From CAZLPZ01 sp964607245 (GTDB lineage Bacteria > Pseudomonadota > Alphaproteobacteria > Micavibrionales > Micavibrionaceae), in contig CAZSIB010000015.1 of assembly GCA_964607245.1 (NCBI GenBank), positions 1 to 22,462 on the forward strand: a stretch of 22,462 nt of DNA, written 5' to 3'. Below, piece after piece: positions 14,505 to 22,462 of the stretch (positions within the stretch are counted from its first letter, which is position 1; every line of letters starts with the position of its first letter). Both the position numbers and the translations under genes were made by a program. The notes below the pieces were generated by a model. It saw only the letters and a list, made by a program, of their open reading frames with translations. It had not been told where the DNA came from and made no database searches.

Positions 14505-16549
14505 GGTGTGGTCACCGTCGTTGTCGGATCATCAAATGCCGATGCAGGTGGCAGCACCGTGCCGTCTGTGAGTGGTGGTAGATCATTCGGCAAGGTCACG
14601 GGTGCATTACTATCGGGCATCGTCAAAACCTTATCGGCAATACTACTCGCGGGGTTCTTTTCTGGTGGCACATCTTGCGCGGGGTTTGGGGCCACGGTTT
14701 CGGCAACAGGCGCCGCGATCGATTCTGCAACGGGCGCTTTCTTTACAATCGGCTTGACCTTACGTTTAACAGGAGACTTTTTCTTCGCCGTTTTCTTGAT
14801 GACAGGCTTTTTCTTTTCGATCACCGTTGATTTAACGGCACTATCAGGAAGAGGGGCATTTTGGACCTGTTCAACCGGGGGAACAATCGGTAACGGCGCG
14901 GCCGTATCATCAAAAAGCCGCGTAACCACAGGCATATCAGCAGAGAGAGGGGCGGATTCGCGCGCAACAGGAATTGGTACTGCAACGCCCTCAGGGCTCT
15001 GCCCCGTGACTGCGATGTTAGCCTGTTCATCAAGCAGGATCCCAGCTTGCTGATCATAGCGCAACAGGGCAACATCCGGTGCCGGGGTATCTGCATCGAC
15101 CGGCGTCCGCACATGGGCCTGGATCGAATCTGTAAAGGCGACAACGCGGGGTTTCAACAGGAACACAAGTTCGACATTATTCGTCGCCGACGACCGACTG
15201 GTCGGAAGAATTGGTTTTTCAATTCCAATCCCTTCTTTGCTCATGTTATCTACTTCCCGCACCAAACCAGCGATCAGCAACGAATCACCGGGCCGAATGC
15301 GTACCTGGGTCGCCACCTCGCGCTCTGTTGTTTGCGGCAATTGGACAATTGCTTCTTCGTTATCGTCGAATGTTTCAATGTCCCGCACTTCTTGGAGTTG
15401 GATGTTAATATTCCCGTAAACGGTCGCATTATCCCAACCCGAAGCGATTTGTAACGTGAACCCCGAATCAACGGAATCAGTATCTAGTGACACCGTCACC
15501 TGATCCCCCGACACCGTCCGGGTAATTTCCGACACATAGTTCTGTGTATCGGCGACACGGAGACGGGCCGACGACCCCGACAAAACGGTGAGTTGTGGTT
15601 GTGAAATGGTCTTAACCGCACCATACCCAGAGATGAATTTCAGCACATCCCCAGTCGAAAAGTTTACCGATCCAGAGGTTGGCAACCCGATACTGACCGG
15701 CGTTCCGGCAGACGGATCAATTGTTCCGTTCACGGAGACGCCAAAATTTAAATTATGTGCGGATTGTAATTGATCCCACTGAATCCCGGCGGCGCTTTTT
15801 GCATCGAGCGAGACTTCCCAAATATAGGTTTCATACACAATCATTGACGTGCTGGCACGCATACGTTGAAAATAGCGGTTCACCTGTTCAGAAGAACGAT
15901 TTGTGGCCTGATAAATAATTGTCCGGTTCGCGGCATCCACGACAGGCGTCGATCCTGTCAACGCCTGAATAGCCCCCGATACACTGGTCATCATCGCGGT
16001 GCGGGCATCAGCCTCACCAATCGGAGGGACGACGACCGTAAAACTTTGCGTTTCTTTGACAATCAATGCCCCGCGTTCAAACGAACAATAGAGATCGGCA
16101 AGGGCGCAAACCTGGTTCACAACATCACTCAAATTCCCTTTCAGGTTTGTGACCGTAACGGTTCGGGTCAAACCCAGATCTGTTTGAAAAGCGATGGGAA
16201 TATCGACATCCGCAAGGATGAGTTGAAGCGCACCACCCAAGGTTTCGCCGCGCAACTCAAACGGCCCCACATCGCGGTCTGGAAGTTCATCAGCATCAGG
16301 CATTTCCGGGACCAGCACGTCACGCCCCAGTGGCAAATAAATCACGCTATCCGGCTGTTCGTTAATTGCGGTCTGGCGCGTATCCGCCTGTTGCGGCGCA
16401 GGAATGTTCACGTTCCGGGTCTGCGGAATTAATCCCTGGGCGCATCCCGAGAGCAGAAAGGGCACCAGCGCAACCATCAGGGCAAAACCTTGCCGAGAAA
16501 TAGGAAATACGCAGGAAATCATCGATCGATGAGGGTCAGGTTTTAACAT
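14501..16549 (-). CDS. Secretin lipoprotein (type IVb pilus PilN / GspD-like)
   Basis: About 682 residues from the ATG at 16549. A lipoprotein signal ends LVPFLLSGC (Cys about 36), placing it in the outer membrane. A short secretin/TonB-type N domain (FELRGETLGGALQLILADVD, about 95-165) and a second N domain (TPVVDAANRTIIYQATNRSS) precede the secretin barrel (KTISQPQLTVLSGSSARLRV, VRIRPGDSLLIAGLVREV, NNVELVFLLKPRVV, ending about 490). It forms the pore through which the fibre or substrate leaves. A tail of about 180 residues follows, rich in Pro, Ala and Lys (KKKPVIKKTAKKKSPVKRKV), which secretins normally lack. Its stop overlaps the ASH-repeat gene by 4 bases. ATG 16522 would also leave an intact signal. 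Confidence 0.9.
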   Translation of the reverse strand: MLKPDPHRSMISCVFPISRQGFALMVALVPFLLSGCAQGLIPQTRNVNIPAPQQADTRQTAINEQPDSVIYLPLGRDVLVPEMPDADELPDRDVGPFELRGETLGGALQLILADVDIPIAFQTDLGLTRTVTVTNLKGNLSDVVNQVCALADLYCSFERGALIVKETQSFTVVVPPIGEADARTAMMTSVSGAIQALTGSTPVVDAANRTIIYQATNRSSEQVNRYFQRMRASTSMIVYETYIWEVSLDAKSAAGIQWDQLQSAHNLNFGVSVNGTIDPSAGTPVSIGLPTSGSVNFSTGDVLKFISGYGAVKTISQPQLTVLSGSSARLRVADTQNYVSEITRTVSGDQVTVSLDTDSVDSGFTLQIASGWDNATVYGNINIQLQEVRDIETFDDNEEAIVQLPQTTEREVATQVRIRPGDSLLIAGLVREVDNMSKEGIGIEKPILPTSRSSATNNVELVFLLKPRVVAFTDSIQAHVRTPVDADTPAPDVALLRYDQQAGILLDEQANIAVTGQSPEGVAVPIPVARESAPLSADMPVVTRLFDDTAAPLPIVPPVEQVQNAPLPDSAVKSTVIEKKKPVIKKTAKKKSPVKRKVKPIVKKAPVAESIAAPVAETVAPNPAQDVPPEKNPASSIADKVLTMPDSNAPVTLPNDLPPLTDGTVLPPASAFDDPTTTVTTP

Positions 16550-16561
16550 CCGCACGTTCTT

Positions 16562-16933
16562 TCAAGGTCCGTTCGTTCGTTGAAGGGCGCGACTCACCAT
16601 TTGGATGAGCCTATCTTTCTGAACTGGCTTCAGCAAGATCGCGCTCACATTCCAACGCGACGCCTCGGCCAGCAAATCAGGGTTCTGATCTCCTGTAACC
16701 ATAATGACGGGATAAAAAAGATTTTGAGAATGCATCGCCTTGATCATTTCAAACCCGTCCATCGGCACCATACGGACATCCAGGACAATCACATCAATCG
16801 GTGTTGTCTTCATAATGGCCAGTGCGGAAACACCGTCCACAGCCTCATGCACGGTATATCCCTCATCTTGAAGGAACTTCACCACCTGCATGCGCACAAA
16901 ATCGTTNNNNNNNNNNGCCATTTTTGAATCCAC
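16562..16933 (-). CDS. Stand-alone response-regulator receiver protein
   Basis: A single receiver domain of about 125-130 residues with no output domain. NDFVRMQVVKFLQDEGY is helix 1; the phospho-acceptor Asp is in VIVLDVRMVPMDGFEM; the conserved Thr region is VIMVTGDQNP; and Lys is in ILLKPVQKDRL. The acidic pocket (usually VDDN) falls in the 10-N join, where about seven codons are probably missing. The start is either GTG 16933 or ATG 16921; neither has a clear ribosome site. It is first in the minus-strand pilus cluster, 12 bases before the secretin ATG, so a CheY/PilG-like control of pilus output is a reasonable inference. No histidine kinase is in the window. Confidence 0.8.
   Translation of the reverse strand: MDSKMXXXXNDFVRMQVVKFLQDEGYTVHEAVDGVSALAIMKTTPIDVIVLDVRMVPMDGFEMIKAMHSQNLFYPVIMVTGDQNPDLLAEASRWNVSAILLKPVQKDRLIQMVSRALQRTNGP
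16907..16916. other. Assembly join (10 N) inside the receiver gene
   Basis: Unlike the other two joins, the flanks do not overlap. The expected strand 1 and acidic pocket of the receiver domain (about seven residues) are absent, so the real gap is longer than 10 bases. Confidence 0.8.
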
Positions 16934-17039
16934 AAGGACGAGAAAAGTTGTTGGATCTTAAAGAAGCAAAAGAAATGTGCCAATCTGTCAATGTCGATTT
17001 ATCGATTTTATCCCAAGGAGTTTTTAACAAGGTTATCCC
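16934..17039. other. Divergent intergenic region between receiver gene and prepilin peptidase
   Basis: It holds a 12-base palindrome, TCGATTTATCGA (16994-17005), a possible shared operator. Minus-strand TTGACA occurs at about 16983-16988 without a well-placed -10. CAAGGAG at 17012-17018 and AAGG further on may serve the plus-strand gene. Confidence 0.35.
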
Positions 17040-17573
17040 ATGGATTTTATTTTTTATATTTTACCCATCTTGTGCCTGATCGCCAGTCTGCCTCTGCTTA
17101 TTCTGCTGATCATCATTGATTTACGGGCATTTTTATTACCGGACCGCTATGTCTTCCCGTTGGGCGTCTTGGGCGTCCTGTTTCATGCCACCCTTGGGTT
17201 TTCTCTTTTGCCCGCCCCCGATATGTTGATCGGGGCGATTGTTGGCGGCGGATTTTTATGGCTCGTCCGATTCTTTGGTACAAAATATTATGGTCAAGAG
17301 GCAATGGGCTTGGGCGACGTCAAGCTTCTTATCGCTGGCGGCGCTTGGCTTGGGCCCACACATGTCATTACGGCGATTGTGATGGGCGCTGTTGCAGGAC
17401 TGATCCACGGTATTCTTTTTGCCGCCTGGCAATGGGCAACCAAACAGGGGCCCTTTAACCTTCGCCGCCTGGTGATCCCGGCAGGCCCCGGATTTATCGT
17501 GGGTCTTGTTGTGACGTTTATCTATACCTCCGGGCCATTGCTTTTACCTTTATACATTGGGATCATCGGTTAA
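17040..17573 (+). CDS. Prepilin peptidase (A24 family, short form)
   Basis: 177 residues, six or so membrane helices. Aspartic protease that cuts prepilin leaders at the cytoplasmic face of the inner membrane. The two catalytic aspartates are visible: Asp27 in IIIDLRAFLLPD and Asp93 in the signature GLGDVKLL. The N-terminal methyltransferase domain and zinc cysteines of full-length PilD/GspO are absent, so this is the short peptidase-only type, similar to Tad/type IVb systems. It diverges from the pilus cluster, whose pilin-like proteins are its likely substrates, and is followed directly (stop TAA next to ATG) by a CoA-transferase gene. Confidence 0.88.
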   Translation: MDFIFYILPILCLIASLPLLILLIIIDLRAFLLPDRYVFPLGVLGVLFHATLGFSLLPAPDMLIGAIVGGGFLWLVRFFGTKYYGQEAMGLGDVKLLIAGGAWLGPTHVITAIVMGAVAGLIHGILFAAWQWATKQGPFNLRRLVIPAGPGFIVGLVVTFIYTSGPLLLPLYIGIIG

Positions 17574-18797
17574 ATGACTGTACATGCACTACAAAACATT
17601 CGTGTTCTTGACTTGTCACGAATTCTGGCTGGCCCCATCTGTACCCAAATTTTGGGAGATCTGGGCGCGGATGTGATCAAAATCGAACGCCCGGGGACAG
17701 GGGATGACACACGCAGCTGGGGTCCCCCTTTTCTTTTGGATAGAAACGGCGCACCCACACAAGAAAGCGCGTATTATCTCTGCGCCAACCGAAACAAGAG
17801 GTCCCTTGCCCTCGATATCGCACGACCCGAGGGTCAAGACATCATCCACCGTCTCCTTGAAAAATCGGACGTCCTGATTGAAAATTTCAAGGTTGGCGGG
17901 CTTGAAAAATACGGCTTGTCCTATGAACAAATAAAAGACCGTTACCCCCGCTTGATCTATGCCTCGATTACTGGATTTGGACAACACGGGCCCCTCGCCC
18001 ACGAACCCGGCTATGATTTTCTGGCCCAAGGAATGGGCGGGCTTATGGCCGCCACAGGCCCCGCGGGCGACGGCCCCACAAAAGCGGGCGTCGCCATCAG
18101 CGACTATGTCACCGGGCTTTATACAGCCATCGGCATCCTCTCAGGCCTTCAGGCCCGCACGTATACCGGACGCGGCCAGCATGTCGACTGCGCCCTGCTC
18201 GATTCGACCATCGCCATGATGACGAATGTCGCGCAATATTACCTCACAAGTGGCGCGGTTGCCCCGCGCGTCGGAAATGCCCATTCGACCATCGTCCCCT
18301 ATCAGGAATTTGAAACATCCAACGGACACGTGATTATTGCCGTCGGGAACGATTCACAATTCCGCATTTTTGCAAAAATGCTAGGCCATGAGGACTGGGC
18401 ACAAGATCCACGCTTTTGGACCAACGCTGCGCGAGTAACACATCGCGAGACCTTGATTTCGTTCATCGTACCGATCCTGAAAACACGCACCACCCAAGTA
18501 TGGGTCGATGCCTGCCGCGATGCCGATATCCCCGCCGGGCCCATTTACCGGATGGATCAAGTTTTCGCCGACCCGCACGTGATGACCCGGGAGATGGTCA
18601 CGTCACTGCCCCACCCGCTCTCGCAAAAACCCGTTGATCTTGTCGCCTCACCATTGAATTTCAGCGCCACACCCGTCGATTATAGGTGTGCGCCCCCCAC
18701 ACTGGGGCAGCACACAATCTCAATTTTACAAGATGAATTAGGTCTGACACCTGAGGCTTGCGCGCAACTTCAGAAAAGTGGCGCAGTAAGTTTTTAG
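17574..18797 (+). CDS. Family III CoA-transferase (CaiB/BaiF family)
   Basis: 407 residues, full length. Moves CoA between carboxylic acids through an enzyme-bound aspartyl intermediate. N-terminal signature IRVLDLSRILAGPICTQILG and ADVIKIERPGTGDDTRSWGP; nucleotide-binding region LCANRNKRSLALDI; ASITGFGQHGPL; catalytic Asp about 177 in AISDYVTGLYTAIGIL, aligning with Asp169 of formyl-CoA transferase; then GRGQHVDCALLDST and the C-terminal PAGPIYRMDQVFADPHVMTR. The substrate cannot be read from the sequence; succinyl-CoA dependent dicarboxylate transferases are one possibility, and the succinate dehydrogenase genes next door fit that weakly. It starts immediately after the peptidase stop and converges on sdhB with 7 bases between. 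Confidence 0.92.
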   Translation: MTVHALQNIRVLDLSRILAGPICTQILGDLGADVIKIERPGTGDDTRSWGPPFLLDRNGAPTQESAYYLCANRNKRSLALDIARPEGQDIIHRLLEKSDVLIENFKVGGLEKYGLSYEQIKDRYPRLIYASITGFGQHGPLAHEPGYDFLAQGMGGLMAATGPAGDGPTKAGVAISDYVTGLYTAIGILSGLQARTYTGRGQHVDCALLDSTIAMMTNVAQYYLTSGAVAPRVGNAHSTIVPYQEFETSNGHVIIAVGNDSQFRIFAKMLGHEDWAQDPRFWTNAARVTHRETLISFIVPILKTRTTQVWVDACRDADIPAGPIYRMDQVFADPHVMTREMVTSLPHPLSQKPVDLVASPLNFSATPVDYRCAPPTLGQHTISILQDELGLTPEACAQLQKSGAVSF

Positions 18798-18804
18798 TTT
18801 GACC

Positions 18805-19596
18805 CTATTGCCGCGCAACCATCAACTTTTTGATCTCGGCAATTGCGGCGGCGGGGTTTAATCCCTTGGGACAGGTCTTGGTGCAGTTCATAATGGTATG
18901 GCACCGATACAGACGGAAGGGATCCTCCAACTGGTCCAGACGCTCTCCTGTGGCCTCATCCCGCGTATCGGTAATCCAACGATAGGCCTGAAGCAAAATC
19001 GCGGGCCCCAGAAAACGGTCACCATTCCACCAATAGGAAGGGCACGATGTGGAACAACAGAAACAGAGAATACAGGCTGAAGGGCCCTTGCCGTCCAACC
19101 CATTCAGATGATCGGCGTCCTCGGCCGATTGTAAACGTTCGCGCGACGGCGCCGGGGATTTTGTCTTGAGCCACGGTTCAATCGCCGCATATTGCGCATA
19201 CACATGTTGAAGATCCGGGACCAGATCTTTGACCACAGGCATATGGGGCAAGGGATAAATCTTAACATCGCCCTTCACATCAGCGATTGCCTTCAAACAT
19301 GCAAGCGTATTCGTGCCGTCAATATTCATGGAACATGACCCACAAATCCCCTCACGGCAGGACCGGCGGAACGTTAAGGTCGGATCGACATTGTTTTTAA
19401 TGTGAATAATAGCATCGAGCACCATCGGCCCGAAATCATCCAAGTTCAAAATATAGCTATCAAGCCGTGGGTTTTCCCCTGTCTCGGGGTCATATCGATA
19501 AATGCGAAATGTTTTTGTCCGCAGGGCGCCTTTGGCCGCATCAAAGGTTTGACCGGGAACAACGCGGGAATTTTGTGGTAAAGATAACTGAACCAT
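18805..19596 (-). CDS. sdhB: Succinate dehydrogenase iron-sulfur subunit
   Basis: 263 residues from the ATG at 19596, normal for SdhB; the longer upstream frame overlaps another gene and is not used. Electron carrier of complex II between the flavin of SdhA and quinone. 2Fe-2S ligands Cys80, 85, 88 and 100 (SCREGICGSCSMNIDG and TNTLAC); 4Fe-4S ligands in CILCFCCSTSCPSYW (Cys175, 178, 181, 185); 3Fe-4S ligands in RCHTIMNCTKTCPKGLNP (Cys232, 238, 242). No clear ribosome site precedes the ATG; an in-frame GTG a few codons earlier is possible. It is separated from sdhA by two envelope-protein genes. Confidence 0.96.
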   Translation of the reverse strand: MVQLSLPQNSRVVPGQTFDAAKGALRTKTFRIYRYDPETGENPRLDSYILNLDDFGPMVLDAIIHIKNNVDPTLTFRRSCREGICGSCSMNIDGTNTLACLKAIADVKGDVKIYPLPHMPVVKDLVPDLQHVYAQYAAIEPWLKTKSPAPSRERLQSAEDADHLNGLDGKGPSACILCFCCSTSCPSYWWNGDRFLGPAILLQAYRWITDTRDEATGERLDQLEDPFRLYRCHTIMNCTKTCPKGLNPAAAIAEIKKLMVARQ

Positions 19597-19636
19597 GAGG
19601 GGATCACTCGACACCGATAAAAGAAACAGACCTGTT

Positions 19637-20932
19637 TCAGGGTAAGGAATTTTTGGACGAAAGGAAAGGTTTATCTGGATATTGGCCCCGCGCGACCGCC
19701 GCCCCAAGGACAAGCCAAAAGACGCGTGCGTAAAAAAGTTGATGCACCGCCCCCATGACCAAAAAGACAAAAATCACAAAGAATGCAGCATCAGAGATCA
19801 TGGCCGAATGAGACCGTGCCTGAAAAATTGCCCGCATCAGGCGCACCCCAAATACAGAAAATAAAAAGAACCCGATGCCCCCCATCTCGGTCAAGATCCA
19901 GAGGGGAATACTATCAATCAAATCAATCAAACGACCATAATGCGCCTTCTGCCAAACCAGAAATTGGCCTAGACCCATTCCAAAAACGGGGTTTTCTTGA
20001 AACCGTTCCCACGCATCGTGGTTCACCACAGCACGAATATCATCACTGGGGTGAATTTTCTGAGCCGTTGGATCAATCAAAAGACCAAGCTCTACCCTTT
20101 CAAGCTGCTCCTCTCTCAACGTTTCCCCTGTCACCGTTGATAGAGCAAAGGAAAAAATGGCTCCAACAATTAACGGAACAATCAGAAATCGAACACCAAC
20201 CGACCGCCATAAAAAGCTCCATACAATCACGTACATAACAGGCAAGAGAAAAAACAGCACGCGCGACCCATTTAAAAAAAAGAAACTCGGGAGAAAAAAA
20301 TGAAACCCGATAAGTATCACACGCAATAGACGATCTGGTTGATGGCGATATATCGCGGCAAGTGCCCCATAGGCCGCCATAAATAAAAATGCGAAGGCGT
20401 TCCGGTTTCCCATTGCCCCATCAAGCGGATACGCCGCAAGCGGGGTGTTTGGATACATATCCGAGAGGGTAATTCCCGCTCCTTCGATGAGGGCCGCGCC
20501 AAAACATCCAAGGGCAAGGAATTGCGTAAACCATAAGAAAGGGCGATCCCCGTACCGGGTGACAGCCCACCCGCCCAGATAGAAGTACCCAACGACCACT
20601 CCCCAGCCCAAAAGGCGATTCACCACGGCCCAAGGACTTAAGGCACCAGTTAAAAAATAAGCATACCCGGCGGAGAACAGAAAATACGCGGTAAGCAGGA
20701 TCATCATGACATCGGTCCATCGATCTTGCCATTTTGGCCAGATCGAATACCCGCAAAACAAGCTATAGACAACCCAAATCCCCAGAAACGGAAGCATAAA
20801 ATCCGCAAGGTTCAAGGTCAGGCCCAAATCCGCCTCACTGCGGCCGATCGTGACTTGTGTTTGGATCAGAACGCCGAAAACGGCCGCAATGATGAGTGGT
20901 GATTGACGGACGATATCACGTAACCGTAACAT
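19637..20932 (-). CDS. O-antigen ligase / polymerase-like membrane protein
   Basis: 431 residues, about 11-12 membrane helices. The O-antigen ligase (WaaL/Wzy_C) pattern is visible: GAMGNRNAFAFLFMAAYGAL in the middle, an Arg-rich loop, a large periplasmic loop between about 265 and 330 (GETLREEQLERVELGLLIDP, DDIRAVVNHDAWERFQENPV), then FGMGLGQFLVWQKAHYGRLI, the usual end of that loop. Such proteins join or polymerise undecaprenyl-linked glycans at the periplasmic face. Ligase or polymerase cannot be decided. Its ATG abuts the stop of the upstream membrane-protein gene, and it ends 40 bases before sdhB. Confidence 0.8.
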   Translation of the reverse strand: MLRLRDIVRQSPLIIAAVFGVLIQTQVTIGRSEADLGLTLNLADFMLPFLGIWVVYSLFCGYSIWPKWQDRWTDVMMILLTAYFLFSAGYAYFLTGALSPWAVVNRLLGWGVVVGYFYLGGWAVTRYGDRPFLWFTQFLALGCFGAALIEGAGITLSDMYPNTPLAAYPLDGAMGNRNAFAFLFMAAYGALAAIYRHQPDRLLRVILIGFHFFLPSFFFLNGSRVLFFLLPVMYVIVWSFLWRSVGVRFLIVPLIVGAIFSFALSTVTGETLREEQLERVELGLLIDPTAQKIHPSDDIRAVVNHDAWERFQENPVFGMGLGQFLVWQKAHYGRLIDLIDSIPLWILTEMGGIGFFLFSVFGVRLMRAIFQARSHSAMISDAAFFVIFVFLVMGAVHQLFYARVFWLVLGAAVARGQYPDKPFLSSKNSLP

Positions 20933-21928
20933 TTATGGCGACGTCGATAAAAAGCTACGCACAGTATCATGCGCATGGGCGCTTCGCCGCAGATCAATAT
21001 AAAAACGGCGATTCATCAAAACAGGAATAGCGATCAGTAACGCCGATGCCATTGTAAAAACACCCACCTGAACAGAGGCTAGAAACGCATTTTCAAGCGA
21101 TACCCCCAGAAGCCCCAACCCGACGACATACACCCCTTCACGCAAACCCCATCCGCCAACCGTTAAAGGAAGTGACGCGAGCACGGCGACCACGGGCAAA
21201 ACCGTCATCATATCAACGAATGAAATGTGGATATGTGAGGCCCATAAAATAAAATAGACGCCCAAGAAAAAAGATGCTTGTGCAGCAACAGAATATAAAA
21301 GAGCCAACCCCAAAGCCGGAGAGCGCAAAAGCCGAAGCAAATACGCACGGCCCGCACGAAACCGCCGCGCACCAACAATTTTTTTCATGCGTGCCGGGTA
21401 AATGATGATGTAAACAAGGAATCCCAACCCCAAAATCATCATGACGCCAATAAGTTCGGCAAACGAGCGGCTGACATCAATACGGCCAAGACGGGCAAAT
21501 GTCGTTGGCAAGGTTAAAATCGCAAAGACGATCAGTGTCCCAAAACTAAACAACCGGTCCGCAATAGATGCGCAAAATGCATTGACCCAGGGTGATCCCG
21601 CTCGTGTCGACAATAAAAACCGCACGAGCATGCCAGATAACGAGGAGAGAAAAACAAAATTTGTGACGTTCGCAAAGTAAAAAATCCGCGCCGCGCGCAC
21701 GCGTTTTATATAGTGATGATTAATATTCACAAGGACGTACCAACGACATGCCAAAAACACAAGCTGCAATAAAAAAAACGCAATAGCCGCGGTTATAAAA
21801 TGCCCATCCAGGCTGGATAAGATCGTTGCCGTCCGCTGCCAATCCAGACGGAACGCGATCCATCCAAAGATCACCGCCATCACGACAATCCCAACCACTG
21901 GTATTTTGTGCAAAGGCCCGCGCATCAT
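20933..21928 (-). CDS. LPG-synthase-TM / UPF0104 family membrane protein
   Basis: 331 residues, about eight membrane helices. The signature near the C-terminus, SLPLTVGGWGLREGVYVVGL then LGVSLENAFLASVQVGVF, is that of the lysylphosphatidylglycerol synthetase TM family (flippase part of MprF and AglD-like proteins). There is no C-terminal aminoacyl-transferase domain, so it is not a complete MprF. Stand-alone members are often found with glycosylation genes and are thought to help move lipid-linked molecules, consistent with the O-antigen-ligase-like neighbour. AAGGG lies six bases before the ATG at 21928. It starts 9 bases after sdhA ends and directly abuts the next gene. Confidence 0.8.
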   Translation of the reverse strand: MMRGPLHKIPVVGIVVMAVIFGWIAFRLDWQRTATILSSLDGHFITAAIAFFLLQLVFLACRWYVLVNINHHYIKRVRAARIFYFANVTNFVFLSSLSGMLVRFLLSTRAGSPWVNAFCASIADRLFSFGTLIVFAILTLPTTFARLGRIDVSRSFAELIGVMMILGLGFLVYIIIYPARMKKIVGARRFRAGRAYLLRLLRSPALGLALLYSVAAQASFFLGVYFILWASHIHISFVDMMTVLPVVAVLASLPLTVGGWGLREGVYVVGLGLLGVSLENAFLASVQVGVFTMASALLIAIPVLMNRRFYIDLRRSAHAHDTVRSFLSTSP

Positions 21929-21937
21929 TCACGACCC

Positions 21938-22462
21938 TTAATAGACGCGTGCTTTCGGTGGAACAGGTTCCACTTCGGATGTGAGTGTCGTCATGATGAC
22001 CGGACGATATCCAACACTTGTCTTGCCGTCGGCATCAACACTCATCAAACTGTGGCGCATCCAGTTTGCGTCATCGCGTTCCTTAAAATCTTCCCGCGCA
22101 TGGGCCCCACGGCTTTCAGGTCGGTTCAGCGCCGAGTGCAGCGTCACCACCGCCTGCGGCAGCAAATTATCAAGTTCTAATGTCTCAAGAAGATCCGTAT
22201 TAAAGATCATCGACTTATCGGCAATCGCGATATCTTGGCGCGCCCGATAGGCGGCGTCAATTTTTTGAACGCCCGTCGACATGCTCTCCCCTGTCCGAAA
22301 CACGGCTGCGTGGTTCTGCATGGTCTTCTGCATCGAGAGGCGCAGGTCTGCGGGGCGCATCGATCCAGTTTTATTCCGGTAGTAGTCCAACCGCGCAATC
22401 GCACGGTCGCCTTTGTCCACTCCCATGGGGCGATGCGGTGCGCCCGGCACAACCGTTTCAGA
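21938..22462 (-). CDS. sdhA: Succinate dehydrogenase flavoprotein subunit, C-terminal part
   Basis: The last 174 or so codons; the gene continues past the window edge, where the frame is still open (SETVVPGAPHRPMGVDKGDR). It carries the SdhA C-terminal helical domain: LRLSMQKTMQNHAAVFRTGE, LELDNLLPQAVVTLHSALNR, and the highly conserved ESRGAHAREDFKERDDANWM, whose Arg and His region belongs to the active site and subunit interface. The end, VPPKARVY, is typical. It oxidises succinate to fumarate in complex II. sdhB does not follow directly as it usually does; two envelope genes lie between. Confidence 0.95.
   Translation of the reverse strand, partial: SETVVPGAPHRPMGVDKGDRAIARLDYYRNKTGSMRPADLRLSMQKTMQNHAAVFRTGESMSTGVQKIDAAYRARQDIAIADKSMIFNTDLLETLELDNLLPQAVVTLHSALNRPESRGAHAREDFKERDDANWMRHSLMSVDADGKTSVGYRPVIMTTLTSEVEPVPPKARVY

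Noticed and set aside
14487..15053. Plus-strand frame of 188 codons opposite the secretin tail
   Set aside because: It is a low-complexity mirror of the Pro/Ala/Lys-rich secretin tail, with no start signal.
1..22462. CRISPR array, insertion sequence with terminal repeats, rRNA or complete tRNA genes
   Set aside because: I saw no regularly spaced repeats, transposase with flanking inverted ends, or conserved RNA gene motifs on either strand.

Overview
The window is a 22.5 kb piece of a bacterial scaffold, probably from an uncultured alphaproteobacterium. It carries three 10-N joins inside genes. The assignment rests on the alphaproteobacterial style of SdhA and SdhB, a DUF2924 gene and the composition of the pilus cluster; it is an inference, and no rRNA or tRNA is present to test it.

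Region 1 (1-6600) is accessory DNA. It opens with a diversity-generating retroelement (DGR): the end of an Avd gene (+), a candidate template repeat (+) whose translation resembles the variable tail of a DUF1566/lectin-like protein, and a DGR-type reverse transcriptase (-) transcribed towards the repeat. A small unidentified gene lies directly upstream of the RT in the same operon. The target gene with its variable repeat is not in the window and probably lies left of position 1. Next come an unidentified gene, a DUF2924 gene with a terminator, and wreckage of an integrative element: a P4-type integrase that has lost its catalytic domain and runs into unrelated sequence, a frameshifted unknown gene, the N-terminal part of an Mrr-like restriction protein, and a convergent, similarly broken gene.

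Region 2 (6683-17573) is a type IV pilus / type II secretion-like assembly cluster. Read on the minus strand from 16933 down, it holds a stand-alone receiver protein, a secretin lipoprotein, an exported protein with three ASH/Ig-like repeats and a PilP-like end, the assembly ATPase, the platform protein, two single-span inner-membrane assembly proteins and two pilin-like proteins. A prepilin peptidase diverges from it on the plus strand. Together they make a nearly complete machine: peptidase, pilins, ATPase, inner-membrane platform and outer-membrane pore. An internal promoter with a palindrome may control the last three genes separately.

Region 3 (17574-22462) is metabolic and envelope DNA: a family III CoA-transferase directly behind the peptidase, converging on a minus-strand row that reads sdhA (cut by the window end), an LPG-synthase-TM/UPF0104 membrane protein, an O-antigen-ligase-like membrane protein, and sdhB. 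Two envelope genes inside the succinate dehydrogenase operon are unusual.

The strongest candidate for something not well described is the DGR with an inverted RT and its small partner gene. Second is the secretin/ASH-repeat pair in the pilus cluster.
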